Shown piece after piece: positions 53,012-60,983 of a stretch of DNA of 60,983 bases. Numbering within the stretch: position 1 is the stretch's first letter; each line of letters begins with the position of its first letter. Below the pieces are notes generated by a model. That model ran no database searches. It saw nothing but the letters and a program-made list of their open reading frames with translations, and was not told where the DNA came from. The position numbers and the translations under genes were made by a program. This DNA comes from Lacticaseibacillus hegangensis (lineage in GTDB: Bacteria; Bacillota; Bacilli; Lactobacillales; Lactobacillaceae), in contig NZ_RHOL01000016.1 in assembly GCF_003946465.1 (NCBI RefSeq), forward strand, positions 1-60,983, given 5' to 3'.

Positions 53012-54382
53012 ATGGAACCACTAACAGCAGACCGGCATCAGAAGTTCGTGGAAGTGACGACACGACGAATTCGAGACCTGACGGCCGTGGTTGAGTTAGT
53101 TCAGGTACTTTCGGATCGGCCGCAGACTTACACGTACACTCAAACAAATGCAAGAGAGATGTATCGAGCGTGGAAGAGACAAGTTCAGTATCTGGAGGAT
53201 TACTTTTCTCCTGATGTAGAGGATCCAAACGCCGAAGAGGTGCCAAGTGAATTTCGTTTTACTCGGCCAAGTAAAGGAATCGAGCCAACGCCTGAGCGTC
53301 TGGCATTACAAGCCAAGCGCAATCTGAAGATTTTGCCGGTAGATGAAAAGAATGCGCGGTTTCTCGCTCTGGCAGAGAGCCGCGTGTCGAGGGTGCTCTT
53401 ACAGATTAGAAGGTTGATGAATACATCCTCGCGCAATTATCTACCAACCAAAGACGAAGTTGCCGCCCTGATCCAGTTGCTTAAAGATCAGTGCAACGCC
53501 ACCTGCTCGTTGTTCGATCCGTCCCTGCTGATGAGTCGCTACATTGCGCGGCTAGAGCCTATACAGTTCCGATTCCTTGCGCAGAATTTAAACGGGCGTA
53601 GTAACTACACAAATCCAGATCTGATAAATGGTGTCGTTCCTGAGTGGAGCAACAGTGAATCCATCGACATCTTTGCTTTCAATGAGGTCTATCTCGATAA
53701 TCGTTACGACCGTTTTGAGGCCATGCTAGAGGAGGCAGGCTATTACACCTTCCACGATTCAAGAGACCCGAAGGCCTTGGCAAATACCTGTGCGCTGGCC
53801 TTGAACTCGCGTCTGGTACCTGCGCGCACCAAGCTGCCGGTCTTCCAGCCGAGTCAGAAGTCTGGACTAGATTACCTGGCCACCTTGGTACCGCAGCCGG
53901 ACGGCCGCGCACTGGGAATCGCCAGTGTCCGGCTTCACTCTTCGCTTGGGAAAGAGGCAGATTTGGCGGCGGACTACCAGGACATGGCGGACGTTGCACT
54001 ACCGGAGCTCCTTGAGCTAGTCAAGAAGTTGAAGAAGGAAGGCGCTGATGAACTCCTCATAGCCGGCGACTTCAATCATGCTCGCATCGTGGAGAGTGGC
54101 AATTATGAAAACTTGGCTCAGGCCCCAATCAGTTTCCAGGTGCAAGAAGCCAAGCTGGCTGAGGTGGGCTTAAGACTGCTGCGAGCCAATGGCACTTCGT
54201 TTACAAGCGAGGATGGCAGATATCACACAGCCATCGATCACATTGCCATCAGCGCGGGCATCAAGATGAACGATGATCTGCGCTATGATCCTAAGCCGGC
54301 CGGCAGCAGGCTTGACCATGCCGGGATTACGGGCACTTTTACGATGCCAGCCATCGATCCTGGATTCGAGGAGACGGAATGA
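53012..54382 (+). CDS. Endonuclease/exonuclease/phosphatase (EEP, DNase I-like) protein
   Basis: 456 residues from the ATG at 53012 (AATGGAGGGC upstream). The first 170 residues are helical and unassigned (RIRDLTAVVELVQVL, VSRVLLQIRRLMN). The EEP domain has the asparagine in FLAQNLNG, the glutamate in AFNEVYLD, LIAGDFNHA, TAIDHIAIS and the terminal LDHAGITGTF, so all catalytic landmarks are present. The family cleaves phosphodiester bonds in nucleic acids, lipids or inositol phosphates. No signal peptide. It starts a run of small genes and is coupled to the next by ATGA. A plasmid-encoded nuclease in defence or mobilisation is an inference. Confidence 0.75.
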   Translation: MEPLTADRHQKFVEVTTRRIRDLTAVVELVQVLSDRPQTYTYTQTNAREMYRAWKRQVQYLEDYFSPDVEDPNAEEVPSEFRFTRPSKGIEPTPERLALQAKRNLKILPVDEKNARFLALAESRVSRVLLQIRRLMNTSSRNYLPTKDEVAALIQLLKDQCNATCSLFDPSLLMSRYIARLEPIQFRFLAQNLNGRSNYTNPDLINGVVPEWSNSESIDIFAFNEVYLDNRYDRFEAMLEEAGYYTFHDSRDPKALANTCALALNSRLVPARTKLPVFQPSQKSGLDYLATLVPQPDGRALGIASVRLHSSLGKEADLAADYQDMADVALPELLELVKKLKKEGADELLIAGDFNHARIVESGNYENLAQAPISFQVQEAKLAEVGLRLLRANGTSFTSEDGRYHTAIDHIAISAGIKMNDDLRYDPKPAGSRLDHAGITGTFTMPAIDPGFEETE

Positions 54383-54774
54383 CGATGGATGATCCTGTTT
54401 CTCTCGATGGTCAACCCGATGCGGTGGGAATTTTCCGGGTGGGAGTAACGCACTTAGAATGGCTGACCCCGAGAGAAAGCAGCGGAGCCTGGGGTTACTT
54501 AGACAGATGGTTGGACGAACATCCTGATCAGTCATTCGACTTTGAGTATGACGGCGTAACCAATCCTGACGTGAATGTGATCTTTATTCCAGATCCGGTT
54601 GATACGGGGGACGGATTGACCCTGTCATATGGCGGCCACCCGCATCACACGAACGGGCGGTTTATCTTAGTTGGTACCTATCAAGGAAGTCCGCATGAGG
54701 ATTCTATGCAGGTTGAAAATCTGAGCGTACATCAGTTTGAGATGCTTGCATCAGCAGTTCAGGTGGTTGGCTAA
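54379..54774 (+). CDS. Hypothetical acidic protein after the EEP nuclease
   Basis: 131 residues, start overlapping the EEP stop (ATGA). It is acidic, with FRVGVTHLEWLTPRES, LDRWLDEHPDQSFDFEYDGV and a C-terminal helix VHQFEMLASAVQVV. No known motif. Tight coupling and acidity would suit a partner or inhibitor of the nuclease, which is speculative. Confidence 0.6.
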   Translation: MTMDDPVSLDGQPDAVGIFRVGVTHLEWLTPRESSGAWGYLDRWLDEHPDQSFDFEYDGVTNPDVNVIFIPDPVDTGDGLTLSYGGHPHHTNGRFILVGTYQGSPHEDSMQVENLSVHQFEMLASAVQVVG

Positions 54775-54788
54775 AGGGGGACGACTAA

Positions 54789-55121
54789 ATGGCTGAAGAG
54801 ATCGATTACTCCAGACTGATCTATATCTGCGAAGGCTGCGGTACAGTGAAGATGTACCCCACACCCGAGGACGCTTTTAACGATGGTTGGGACTACCCGC
54901 CGCGACTGGGAGAGTTTGGGGTGATTGGGCCTCGGACTTGCGGTAACTGCGGGATCGATAAGACGCTGTGGTGGAAGCTAGTCACTGCAAGAGATGTTAC
55001 TGACGAGAAAGTCCCAGTGAGTGAGCTCCCATTGGGGGATTTGACTCCGTCGCAAATGAGGACGTTCCAGCGCATTCTTGGCGAGCCTGCTAGTATCATG
55101 GCGGACAAGCCTGCAGAGTAG
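54789..55121 (+). CDS. Small zinc-ribbon protein
   Basis: 110 residues with AAGGGGGACG upstream. CEGCG near residue 14 and CGNCG near residue 53 form a probable zinc ribbon, followed by a helical tail (PSQMRTFQRILGEP). The spacing resembles the zinc-ribbon protein of the island at 13210. Function unknown. Confidence 0.65.
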   Translation: MAEEIDYSRLIYICEGCGTVKMYPTPEDAFNDGWDYPPRLGEFGVIGPRTCGNCGIDKTLWWKLVTARDVTDEKVPVSELPLGDLTPSQMRTFQRILGEPASIMADKPAE

Positions 55122-55209
55122 CCTTTGTATAGATGCCGAGTCAAATTAGATGACAAGGCTCATTTCAGGCAGTATCCTGACCCTGGTACTTGGGATTTTC
55201 CACCTTTCA

Positions 55210-55242
55210 CCGCGTTGACCCGCAAGTCAGCGCGGCTTTTTT
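55210..55242 (+). terminator. Terminator after the EEP gene cluster
   Basis: ccgcgttgac (55210-55219) pairs with gtcagcgcgg (55226-55235), with one G-T pair, followed by six T residues. Confidence 0.85.
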
Positions 55243-55345
55243 CTTACAAGAGTGAGTTCAAGAAAGAGGAGTTGATCAAGAGCCATCTGGTGGTCGGTGT
55301 TGATGACAGCGACTCATGATGCCCGCTGACAGGAGGGATTGACCA

Positions 55346-55771
55346 ATGAGTGAGTATAGAAGGGACGACCTTGGGCGTATGCAGTATCCCGCCATGTTTG
55401 CTACGTGGGGAATCAGCCATCTGGAGATGATGAGAGAGGTTGAAAACTACGAGCTTCTCAGGGAATTTAACCTGCTGCGTGAGACATTTGCAGAAGACGG
55501 GTACTATGACGATCTGGATCCAGTGAGCAGGGAAGAATTGGTCGCGAAACTATTGAATGATGATGGCCCGATGGCGTATGTACGTGCGCTTTTAAGGGTC
55601 GATGACGATGGCGACATCATCGAGGCCTACAATCGCGGAATAGCCGATGGCTCTATGCCGGAGTTGGAGAAGCAGGAGATCGATATGCTGCGACACTGGG
55701 AACGCGGGATCGAGTGGTACTCCGACTTGATTGCTAGGGAGCGCGAGCGAGGCAGCGCTGAGATTATTTGA
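55346..55771 (+). CDS. Hypothetical acidic helical protein
   Basis: 141 residues with AGGAGGGATTGACC before the ATG. Acidic and mostly helical (SREELVAKLLNDD, KQEIDMLRHWERGIEWYSDLIARERER). No known motif. The segment TWGISHLEMMREVENYE recalls VGVTHLEW of the protein at 54379 only loosely. It is separated from the preceding cluster by a terminator, so it may have its own promoter. Confidence 0.6.
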   Translation: MSEYRRDDLGRMQYPAMFATWGISHLEMMREVENYELLREFNLLRETFAEDGYYDDLDPVSREELVAKLLNDDGPMAYVRALLRVDDDGDIIEAYNRGIADGSMPELEKQEIDMLRHWERGIEWYSDLIARERERGSAEII

Positions 55772-55816
55772 GGCCTTAGGGGGCCAGAACATCAATCTTG
55801 TTCAGCTAAAAGATAG

Positions 55817-55864
55817 GGCTCGCAGACTTACCAGACACTGAGGTAAGCTGCGAGCCTTCTTTTA
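55817..55864. terminator. Bidirectional terminator
   Basis: ggctcgcagacttacc (55817-55832) pairs with ggtaagctgcgagcc (55842-55856), with a one-base bulge. TTCTTTT follows on the plus strand, and the minus strand has ctatctttt. It separates the converging genes at 55346 and 55862. Confidence 0.88.
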
Positions 55865-56563
55865 TTTGCTGTTCTGTTCATCACGGTTCGGATCGATCTC
55901 TTCCGGATTTTCAACATCTTTAGGTGCCGTGGTGACTTTGGGGGTCTTCTTGGGCAGGGGAATTTTGTTGATCAAATGACCGGTGCCCGATGCCAGCGTC
56001 TTGATACCTTTCTTCGCCTCGCCAGTCAGCTTTTCAGCCAGTTCTTTGCGAGCCTCCTGTTTAGCGGCCAGCGCGTCGTCCTTAGCTTTTTGAGCGGCTT
56101 CTTCGGCAGCTCTGTCGGCAGCAATCTGATCGTCGATGATTTTCTGGCTGGCAGCGACCGTGGCTTTGTCAGCGTATGAGACGCGCACAAAAGTCTTGGT
56201 GTTCGCCGTGACCTTAGTGTTAGCTGCCGGAGACATCGTCAAAATGGAGTTGGGCTTCACCTTCGCGTACTGCGGATCTGGGTCAACTTTAACAATCGAG
56301 TACTGAAACTTGTAGAACACTAAAATGCGCTTAGCCTCAGCGAGCGGCAGGCCGACCAGGTCGGGCATGTTGATATCATCGTTGTGTTTATTCAGATGAG
56401 CTGCGAAAAAGGCACTCCCTTTCTCGACAACCTGTGGGCCGATTGCCTTAATAGTGGTGTCGGCAAGATCTGAAAGGCGTTTTGACCCGACTTTCGACTT
56501 TGAGTTTAGATTGTCGTGGGATTTGGTGTTTCGCGTTGATCCGGATTTCTTTGATGTTGCCAT
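55862..56563 (-). CDS. PASTA-domain protein without a kinase
   Basis: 233 residues from the ATG at 56563. A basic serine/lysine-rich N-terminus is followed by one PASTA domain (MPDLVGLPLAEAKRILVFYK ... SPAANTKVTANTKTFVRVSY, residues about 75-140), then an alanine- and lysine-rich charged helix and a proline/threonine-rich tail. PASTA domains usually sit outside the cell on Ser/Thr kinases or penicillin-binding proteins and bind muropeptides or beta-lactam-like groups. Here there is no signal peptide, membrane segment or kinase, so the domain would be cytoplasmic. It could be a scaffold or cell-wall-associated factor released by another route. Confidence 0.72.
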   Translation of the reverse strand: MATSKKSGSTRNTKSHDNLNSKSKVGSKRLSDLADTTIKAIGPQVVEKGSAFFAAHLNKHNDDINMPDLVGLPLAEAKRILVFYKFQYSIVKVDPDPQYAKVKPNSILTMSPAANTKVTANTKTFVRVSYADKATVAASQKIIDDQIAADRAAEEAAQKAKDDALAAKQEARKELAEKLTGEAKKGIKTLASGTGHLINKIPLPKKTPKVTTAPKDVENPEEIDPNRDEQNSK

Positions 56564-56654
56564 AGCTGTTCCCCCGTACATTTATATAGTAGCTAAATTC
56601 ACTATAGCAGTTCGGGTAGGGGTGTACCATATACAAATAGTGCGATTAGAGGCC

Positions 56655-57345
56655 CCGGTCGGGAATGCGCCCGCGACCCGCCAAGCCCCGGCGGGACACG
56701 GTCGCAGTCCCGCCCTCCTGCTCAGTCTCATGGCAGCCGTCCGCCACCGCCCCACGAAGTGCTTGCGCCCGTTCCGGCCGCCTGGCCTGGGCTGCCGCCC
56801 TTCACCGGCCAGAAGTGCTTGCGCCGCTTCGCGCCGCCTGACCTGGGCTGCCGCCCTTCACGGTCAGAGAATCCGCACTCCCTCAGGTACCCGGCTGGCA
56901 CCGCCGGGCGGGTGTGGCCTGTTGCCCACCGCCCTCCGGCCGGCAGTCCCAGCCCAGGCCCGCCCCAGGCCCGCCCTCACGCCGACAACACCGACCTGCG
57001 ACCCACATAGGTTTACCTATTAACACTCAGCCTCATCCTCTTGCGCCGCCGAGCGCCTCGCCCCCACGCCACCAGCCCGCGCGCGTGCTGCCCCCTCCAT
57101 ACAGTAAGCCCAAGCCCGAAGTTCAAGCCCTTTTGAGGAAAAGGGAAGCGGGGTCCTCGCCGAGACTACAGCGTTTGAGCCGCAGCACGTGCACCTGCGC
57201 CGAGGACAGAAAAATCAGCAGTCTCCGCTTCATCAGATCGTGAATCTGACGCGAGTTCAGCCGCAGGGGGCCGCCAACTCACCGCAGGTGGTCTAAAAAT
57301 CGCCTGTTTCTGCGCGAATTTGGGGTCAGGCGTGTTCACATTTCG
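56655..57345. repeat. Long GC-rich intergenic repeat, copy 3
   Basis: Direct-orientation counterpart of copy 1. The block ccgcgacccgccaagccccg is at 56671-56690, and from 56756 to about 57320 it matches 2088-2650. Shared landmarks include ttaacactcagcctcatcct and ttcaagcccttttgaggaaa. No gene. A GH1 terminator-like stem lies just beyond. Confidence 0.8.
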
Positions 57346-57496
57346 AAGACAACTAGAGCCAACTGACACTTCATAGATGGGTGACGGACAACGCGGGGCC
57401 GCCAAGCTGGATGTCATCTGAACAAAAAATTTATTGCTGGGCGGGGTTTTGAAAGGAGGGTGTGCTGGGTTGCCTGCCACCGACTAGTCACATAAA

Positions 57497-57537
57497 GCAG
57501 ACGTCATCAGCGAAGAAACCCATCCAATGATGTCTGC
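57497..57537 (-). terminator. Probable terminator of the GH1 gene (module 3)
   Basis: gcagacgtcat (57497-57507) pairs with atgatgtctgc (57527-57537), with one G-T pair. Only a short TTT follows on the minus strand, so it is moderate. Confidence 0.55.
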
Positions 57538-57564
57538 AGAAGAGCTGTAAAGGCTAATGCAGGC

Positions 57565-58923
57565 TTACAACACTTCACCATTACTGCTCGTGACTCTGCG
57601 GAGCCATTCATAGCTTTTTTTGGGTACACGTTGTAAATCGTAGGTTTCCTGGTTAGATCGATTAACGTAAACAAACCCGTACCGCTTATCCATATCCCCC
57701 TTAGAGCTCGGTATATCGATGAGACCCCATACCAGGTAACCCAAGACATCAACACCGTCATAGGCGACTGCATCCTTGAGTGCAGCAATGTGATCTCGAT
57801 GGTAGGCGATTCGGTAGTCGTCAGCAATTTGGTGAGTGCCGTCCCATTCTTCGCGCATGCCCACGCCATTCTCAATCGGGAAAACGGGCAAACCGCAACG
57901 GTTATAGATGTCCGTCAGGGCCGTACGGAAGCCAAGAGGGTCGATTTGCCAGCCCCATTCGTTGCAAGAAAGATACGGATTTGCTTTCTCACCTTTGAGG
58001 AGGAACAAATTAGGGGCAGTATTTAACGGGATTTTGGTGCTATCGATGGTGGTGGTCGAGTAATAACTCAAGCTGATGAAGTCGCTACGACATTGCGAAA
58101 TTGTTTTCATCTCGTCAGTGTCTAAGATGTCGTCTAGTCGTTGCTGGTGCATGAACGACAACACTTCGGTGGAATACCGGCCCGTAGTGAACAGTGATAG
58201 CAGGTTAAAGTTAGCAAATTCACCGAACTTGCGAGCAGCAGCGACATCCTCAGGAAGGGGACTGTGAGGATAGACTTCTTGATAGGCCAGCATGCCGCCA
58301 ATTTTCAGGCCTGGGTAATTGGTATGAACTTCATTTGCGATGGCTGCATGTGCAACCATCACGTGTTGCTGAATCTGATAGAGTGCACGAATGGATTGAT
58401 TGCCGGAATAGCCGCTGATGCTGAATACAGTGGGCAGTCCGTAATGGTTCTGTTCGTTAAACGTTAGCCAGAGCGGGACCTTGCTGGCAAAACGCGACAG
58501 CATTTCCTTCCCGTAGCGAATGAAGGCTTGGACCACGTGATCAGAGATGAATCCATCGTATTTTTCCGCCAAGTGTTGCGGCATGTCAAAATGATAGAGG
58601 CAAGCCATGGGGGTGATGCCCTCGCTGATGAGCGCATCAATTAACTTGGAATAAAACTCGATTCCAGCTTCGTTGAAGTCTCCGTCTCCAGTGGGGCAGA
58701 CTCGACTCCAAGAAATCTGGAAACGGTAGCAGTTGACGCCAGCCTCGGCCATCAGATGAATATCTTCCTTGTAGCGGTGGTATTCGTCAATCGCACTTTC
58801 CCAGATGTCTTGGCTGCGCACATCATACACAGAGGGGCCCTTGCCATCAGTCAACGCAGCACCTTCAGTCTGCATGCTAGATGTGGAGTTACCCCAATAA
58901 AAGCCATCTTTTAGAATTGCCAT
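57565..58923 (-). CDS. GH1 6-phospho-beta-glucosidase (module 3)
   Basis: 452 residues. FYWGNSTSSMQTEGAAL at the N-terminus, acid/base glutamate in LTFNEQNH, nucleophile in FPIENGVGM, and the phospho-sugar loop [14 protein letters not shown]. The gene is divergent from a GntR regulator and separate from the other GH1 genes by sequence, so it likely handles a different glycoside. The matching EIIC is the interrupted one at 59935 and 78, which suggests this module cannot currently import its own substrate. Confidence 0.92.
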   Translation of the reverse strand: MAILKDGFYWGNSTSSMQTEGAALTDGKGPSVYDVRSQDIWESAIDEYHRYKEDIHLMAEAGVNCYRFQISWSRVCPTGDGDFNEAGIEFYSKLIDALISEGITPMACLYHFDMPQHLAEKYDGFISDHVVQAFIRYGKEMLSRFASKVPLWLTFNEQNHYGLPTVFSISGYSGNQSIRALYQIQQHVMVAHAAIANEVHTNYPGLKIGGMLAYQEVYPHSPLPEDVAAARKFGEFANFNLLSLFTTGRYSTEVLSFMHQQRLDDILDTDEMKTISQCRSDFISLSYYSTTTIDSTKIPLNTAPNLFLLKGEKANPYLSCNEWGWQIDPLGFRTALTDIYNRCGLPVFPIENGVGMREEWDGTHQIADDYRIAYHRDHIAALKDAVAYDGVDVLGYLVWGLIDIPSSKGDMDKRYGFVYVNRSNQETYDLQRVPKKSYEWLRRVTSSNGEVL

Positions 58924-58956
58924 GATTGCACTCCTTAATCTATATCTCTTCGTAGT

Positions 58957-59016
58957 TTGAACTTACATGTCTTCGCGTTATAATGCACTTATGTGTGACT
59001 TGTAAGCTCATCTTAC
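58957..59016 (+). promoter_or_regulatory. Promoter and dyad in front of the GntR gene
   Basis: TTGAAC (58957-58962) and a perfect TATAAT (58979-58984) are 16 bp apart. Downstream, gtaag-ctcat-cttac (59002-59016) is an inverted repeat suited to GntR binding and autoregulation. The divergent GH1 promoter must lie in the same 100 bp. Confidence 0.7.
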
Positions 59017-59029
59017 GAAGGAGGTAGTT

Positions 59030-59755
59030 ATGTCTAAATACATTGACATTGCCAATGATCTCAAGAAAAAAATCCAAGCGGGGACTTATGCACCAGGCGA
59101 GCCGCTTCCGGGCCAAAAAAATCTGGCAGACGAATACAAGACCAGTCGAATGACGATTCAAAAGTCGCTATCACTGCTAAAAGCAGAGGGGTATCTCTAC
59201 TCTCAACAGGGGTCCGCAACTTACGTTAAGAACAACATCGATAGTCTGGCGAATTTAGACATTGGCGTCGACCAATATGTCGGAATTTCGAAATTAATGG
59301 AAGGCAAACATAAGGTCACCAGCAAGGTGTTGAAATTCGAGATTCGATATCCGGAAGAAACGGAACGCGATAAACTGTCCCTTGGTCCGACTGATGCGGT
59401 CTACGATATACTGCGGTTAAGACTGGTGGATCAGGCTCCGTATTCAATTGAGCACACCATCATGCCGATCAGTATCATTCCAGGATTGAGTGACGACATC
59501 TTAAGCAAGTCAGTCTATCACTACATCCAGGAATCTTTGGGCCTGGAAGTCGGGGGAGCATACAGGCAGTTCAGCGCAAAGAAGTCTTCCGAAGACGATA
59601 TCAAGTTTTTGGGCAACGAGAGCACTGATCCAGTCCTAGTCATTACCAACGTGGTATATCTTGAGAACGGGACGCCGTTCGAATATTCGATTGTTGATCA
59701 GAAATACGACAAAGGGCGTTTTGGTATCTTTGTTCCCTCCCAAGGGAAATTTTAG
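59030..59755 (+). CDS. GntR-family regulator, HutC/UTRA type
   Basis: 241 residues. The N-terminal winged helix has YIDIANDLKKKIQAGTYAPG, LPGQKNLADEYKTSRMTIQK and a wing with SQQGSATYVK. The UTRA effector domain follows (PYSIEHTIMPISIIPG, FEYSIVDQKYDKGRFGIFV). Members sense sugar phosphates. It is divergent from GH1 module 3 and 180 bases upstream of the EIIC gene, so it probably represses both. AGGAGGTAG precedes the ATG. Confidence 0.9.
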   Translation: MSKYIDIANDLKKKIQAGTYAPGEPLPGQKNLADEYKTSRMTIQKSLSLLKAEGYLYSQQGSATYVKNNIDSLANLDIGVDQYVGISKLMEGKHKVTSKVLKFEIRYPEETERDKLSLGPTDAVYDILRLRLVDQAPYSIEHTIMPISIIPGLSDDILSKSVYHYIQESLGLEVGGAYRQFSAKKSSEDDIKFLGNESTDPVLVITNVVYLENGTPFEYSIVDQKYDKGRFGIFVPSQGKF

Positions 59756-59763
59756 CAAGGTCT

Positions 59764-59792
59764 GCATCTATTCATATAGATGCGGCCTTTTT
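59764..59792 (+). terminator. Terminator after the GntR gene
   Basis: gcatctat (59764-59771) pairs perfectly with atagatgc (59776-59783), with ggcc then TTTTT following. Confidence 0.85.
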
Positions 59793-59862
59793 GCTATCTT
59801 GACTCTTTGACACGAGATGAGTATAAACGAGGCCGCTCATCATGTAAACTAAAATTTTATAT

Positions 59863-59913
59863 TTGGCTTTACAAGATTACGGATAGCGTTTACAATGTCC
59901 TTGGCTTTACAAA
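59863..59913 (+). promoter_or_regulatory. Promoter, cre box and paired operators of the EIIC-oxidoreductase operon
   Basis: TTTACA (59868-59873) and TACAAT (59891-59896) with a 17-bp spacer. ggatagcgtttaca (59881-59894) is a cre box (one departure) overlapping the -10. ttggctttacaa occurs at 59863-59874 and again at 59901-59912, flanking the promoter, and is close to ttggctttgtaa at 4325-4336 before the SemiSWEET operon. Confidence 0.78.
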
Positions 59914-59934
59914 TATAGAACCAAGGAGGTCATC

Positions 59935-60936
59935 ATGGAAAAGCCAAACGTCTTTGTTGATAAGCTAACGATGTTTGCTGCCAAGTTCGCCAATAATCTT
60001 TATATGAGAACCTTGCGCGATGCATTCGTTATGATCATGCCATTGTATACGCTCGCCGGCTTTGGGGTATTGCTGAATAATGTTCTCTTCCCACTTATTC
60101 TTAAGGGAGATGCATTGGTCAAAACTCAGACTTGGGGAACACTCATCACCAACGGGACCTTGAATGCTGGGGGACTGATGGTAGCACCAGTCGTTGCCTA
60201 CATGCTGGGTCGCAACAAGAACTTTAAGAACCCAATCATGTGCAGTATTGTTGCCATTGCGGCGTTTATTATGACAATGCCGCTGACACTTGATCTGATT
60301 CCGGTTGGTGGAAAGAAGCCGGTGTCGATCTCCGGCGTATTATCCTACAGCAACATTGGTGCCAATGGTATGTTTACCGGGCTGCTGATTGGTTTGTTCG
60401 GGACCTTGCTGTTCTTAAAGGTTTCAAGCATCAAGAAGCTTCATATCAACCTCGGTGAGAATATTCCGCCAGCAGTTGGCCAGTCTTTTGACTCATTGAT
60501 TCCGTCAATGATCACACTGTCAGTTGTTGCTCTGATCGGTGCGCTGCTGATTGTCTTCACGAACAGCAGCATCATGGCGTTCATCACGACAATCATTCAG
60601 GAACCGCTTCGTCGAGTAAACACGAGCCTTCCTGGTATGCTCTTCATCTACGGCATTGGGAGTTCGTTCTTCTGGTTTGGGATTCACCCGTTCGTGAACA
60701 GTACGCTGCTTGATCCGGTTCTGCTGATTAACATGAACAAGAATATGCTGGCGTTTGCTCACGGCAAACCAGCTCCGTATATTTTGACCAACACCTTCCG
60801 TGATGTCTTTGGTCAAATTGGTGGGACCGGGAGTACAATCGCACTGCTGATTGCCGTTCTTCTTTTCTCCCGAGTTCGGCCGAAGAGGGACATCGCAAAA
60901 TTAGCTCCTCAATTTTCAAGTCAAGTGCAACGATGA
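59935..60936 (+). pseudogene. PTS EIIC, cellobiose/beta-glucoside type, 5' part of an interrupted gene
   Basis: The first 324 residues of an EIIC, starting after AAGGAGGTCATC. It holds the N-terminal membrane segments, FGIHPFVNSTLL and GQIGGTGSTIAL. After IAKLA at 60906 the frame enters the insertion sequence and stops at 60936. The 3' part, joined in the same phase by the repeat tcgcaaaattagct, is at 78-424, in an operon with the FAD oxidoreductase. The intact gene would have encoded about 440 residues. The truncated product lacks the substrate-binding NEP signature and is expected to be inactive. Confidence 0.85.
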
Positions 60937-60983
60937 TAACGAATTCTTGATAGTGGTCTAGGCTGTTACGCCATGCATCGGTA
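60907..60983. mobile_element. Other end of the IS30-like insertion sequence
   Basis: Starts directly after the repeat tcgcaaaattagct (60893-60906). caattttcaagtcaagtgca near its edge is the imperfect inverted match of the left end (bases 53-74). The remaining 50 bases contain no recognised coding sequence, and the transposase is not present in the window. Confidence 0.6.

Noticed and set aside
55125-55319. 64-residue frame between the zinc-ribbon gene and the gene at 55346
   Set aside because: It contains a strong terminator (55210-55242) and needs a TTG start without a ribosome-binding site.
57507-57875. 122-residue minus-strand frame overlapping the end of GH1 module 3
   Set aside because: Out-of-frame shadow of the GH1 gene.

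Overview
The window reads as one circular, roughly 61 kb plasmid of a Lactobacillaceae bacterium with mid-range GC content (Schleiferilactobacillus or Lacticaseibacillus would fit; the genus is an inference). It carries a ParA ATPase with a DUF5388-like partner (36.1-37.3 kb), a palindrome-rich probable centromere or origin (37.3-37.6 kb) and a replication initiator with a primase-C-terminal-like region (37.9-39.4 kb). The two window ends also fit together. The 5' part of a PTS EIIC gene runs off the right end and its 3' part starts at the left end. Both broken edges carry the same 14 bp in the same codon phase, followed by sequences that resemble the ends of an IS30-type insertion sequence. 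Joining them restores one intact reading frame, so the window is best read as a circle opened inside an IS whose body is missing.

Layout. 0-8.3 kb: a sugar operon. It holds the 3' part of the broken EIIC, an FAD oxidoreductase, a divergent ROK repressor, a SemiSWEET transporter, a DUF5703/GH95-like hydrolase and an EIIC. 8.3-16.3 kb: an accessory island. It starts with GC-rich repeats and strongly structured DNA, then an operon of twelve small related proteins (DUF1659/DUF2922-like), a zinc-ribbon protein, a YvrJ-like membrane peptide, a tyrosine recombinase and a GH25 lysozyme with an SH3-like tail, and ends with a candidate large structured RNA of about 0.5 kb. 16.3-28.3 kb: two beta-glucoside modules (GH1 plus EIIC, one with a sucrose-phosphorylase-like enzyme and a LacI regulator, the other with a BglG/Mga-like regulator) around an SOS-controlled YolD/Y-family polymerase operon. 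28.4-35.8 kb: a type I restriction-modification locus with an extra single-TRD HsdS-like protein. 36-41.4 kb: plasmid backbone. 42.1-48.6 kb: a catabolic operon (galactitol-type EIIC, archaeal-type triose-phosphate isomerase homologue, class II aldolase, ribulose-phosphate-epimerase-like protein, FGGY kinase, YjbQ, GlpP-type antiterminator). 49-51.3 kb: APC permease and short-chain dehydrogenase. 51.4-56.6 kb: a serine recombinase with a long N-terminal extension, an EEP-family nuclease-like protein and unknown small proteins, and a PASTA-domain protein. 56.6-61 kb: another GC-rich repeat copy, a GH1 enzyme, a GntR regulator and the 5' part of the broken EIIC.

How it works together. Most of the cargo imports and cleaves plant-type glycosides. 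The EIIC subunits have no EIIA or EIIB partners here, so they must use chromosomal ones. Good cre-like boxes overlap several promoters, which suggests CcpA control. The most unusual part is the 9.7-13.2 kb array. A four-gene cassette (A-B-C-D) appears twice in the same order, with the same start/stop overlap between A and B, followed by a third A-type gene. It lies upstream of membrane, recombinase and lysozyme genes. No function is known to me. A multi-subunit assembly released or remodelled with the help of the lysozyme is a testable guess, not a conclusion.
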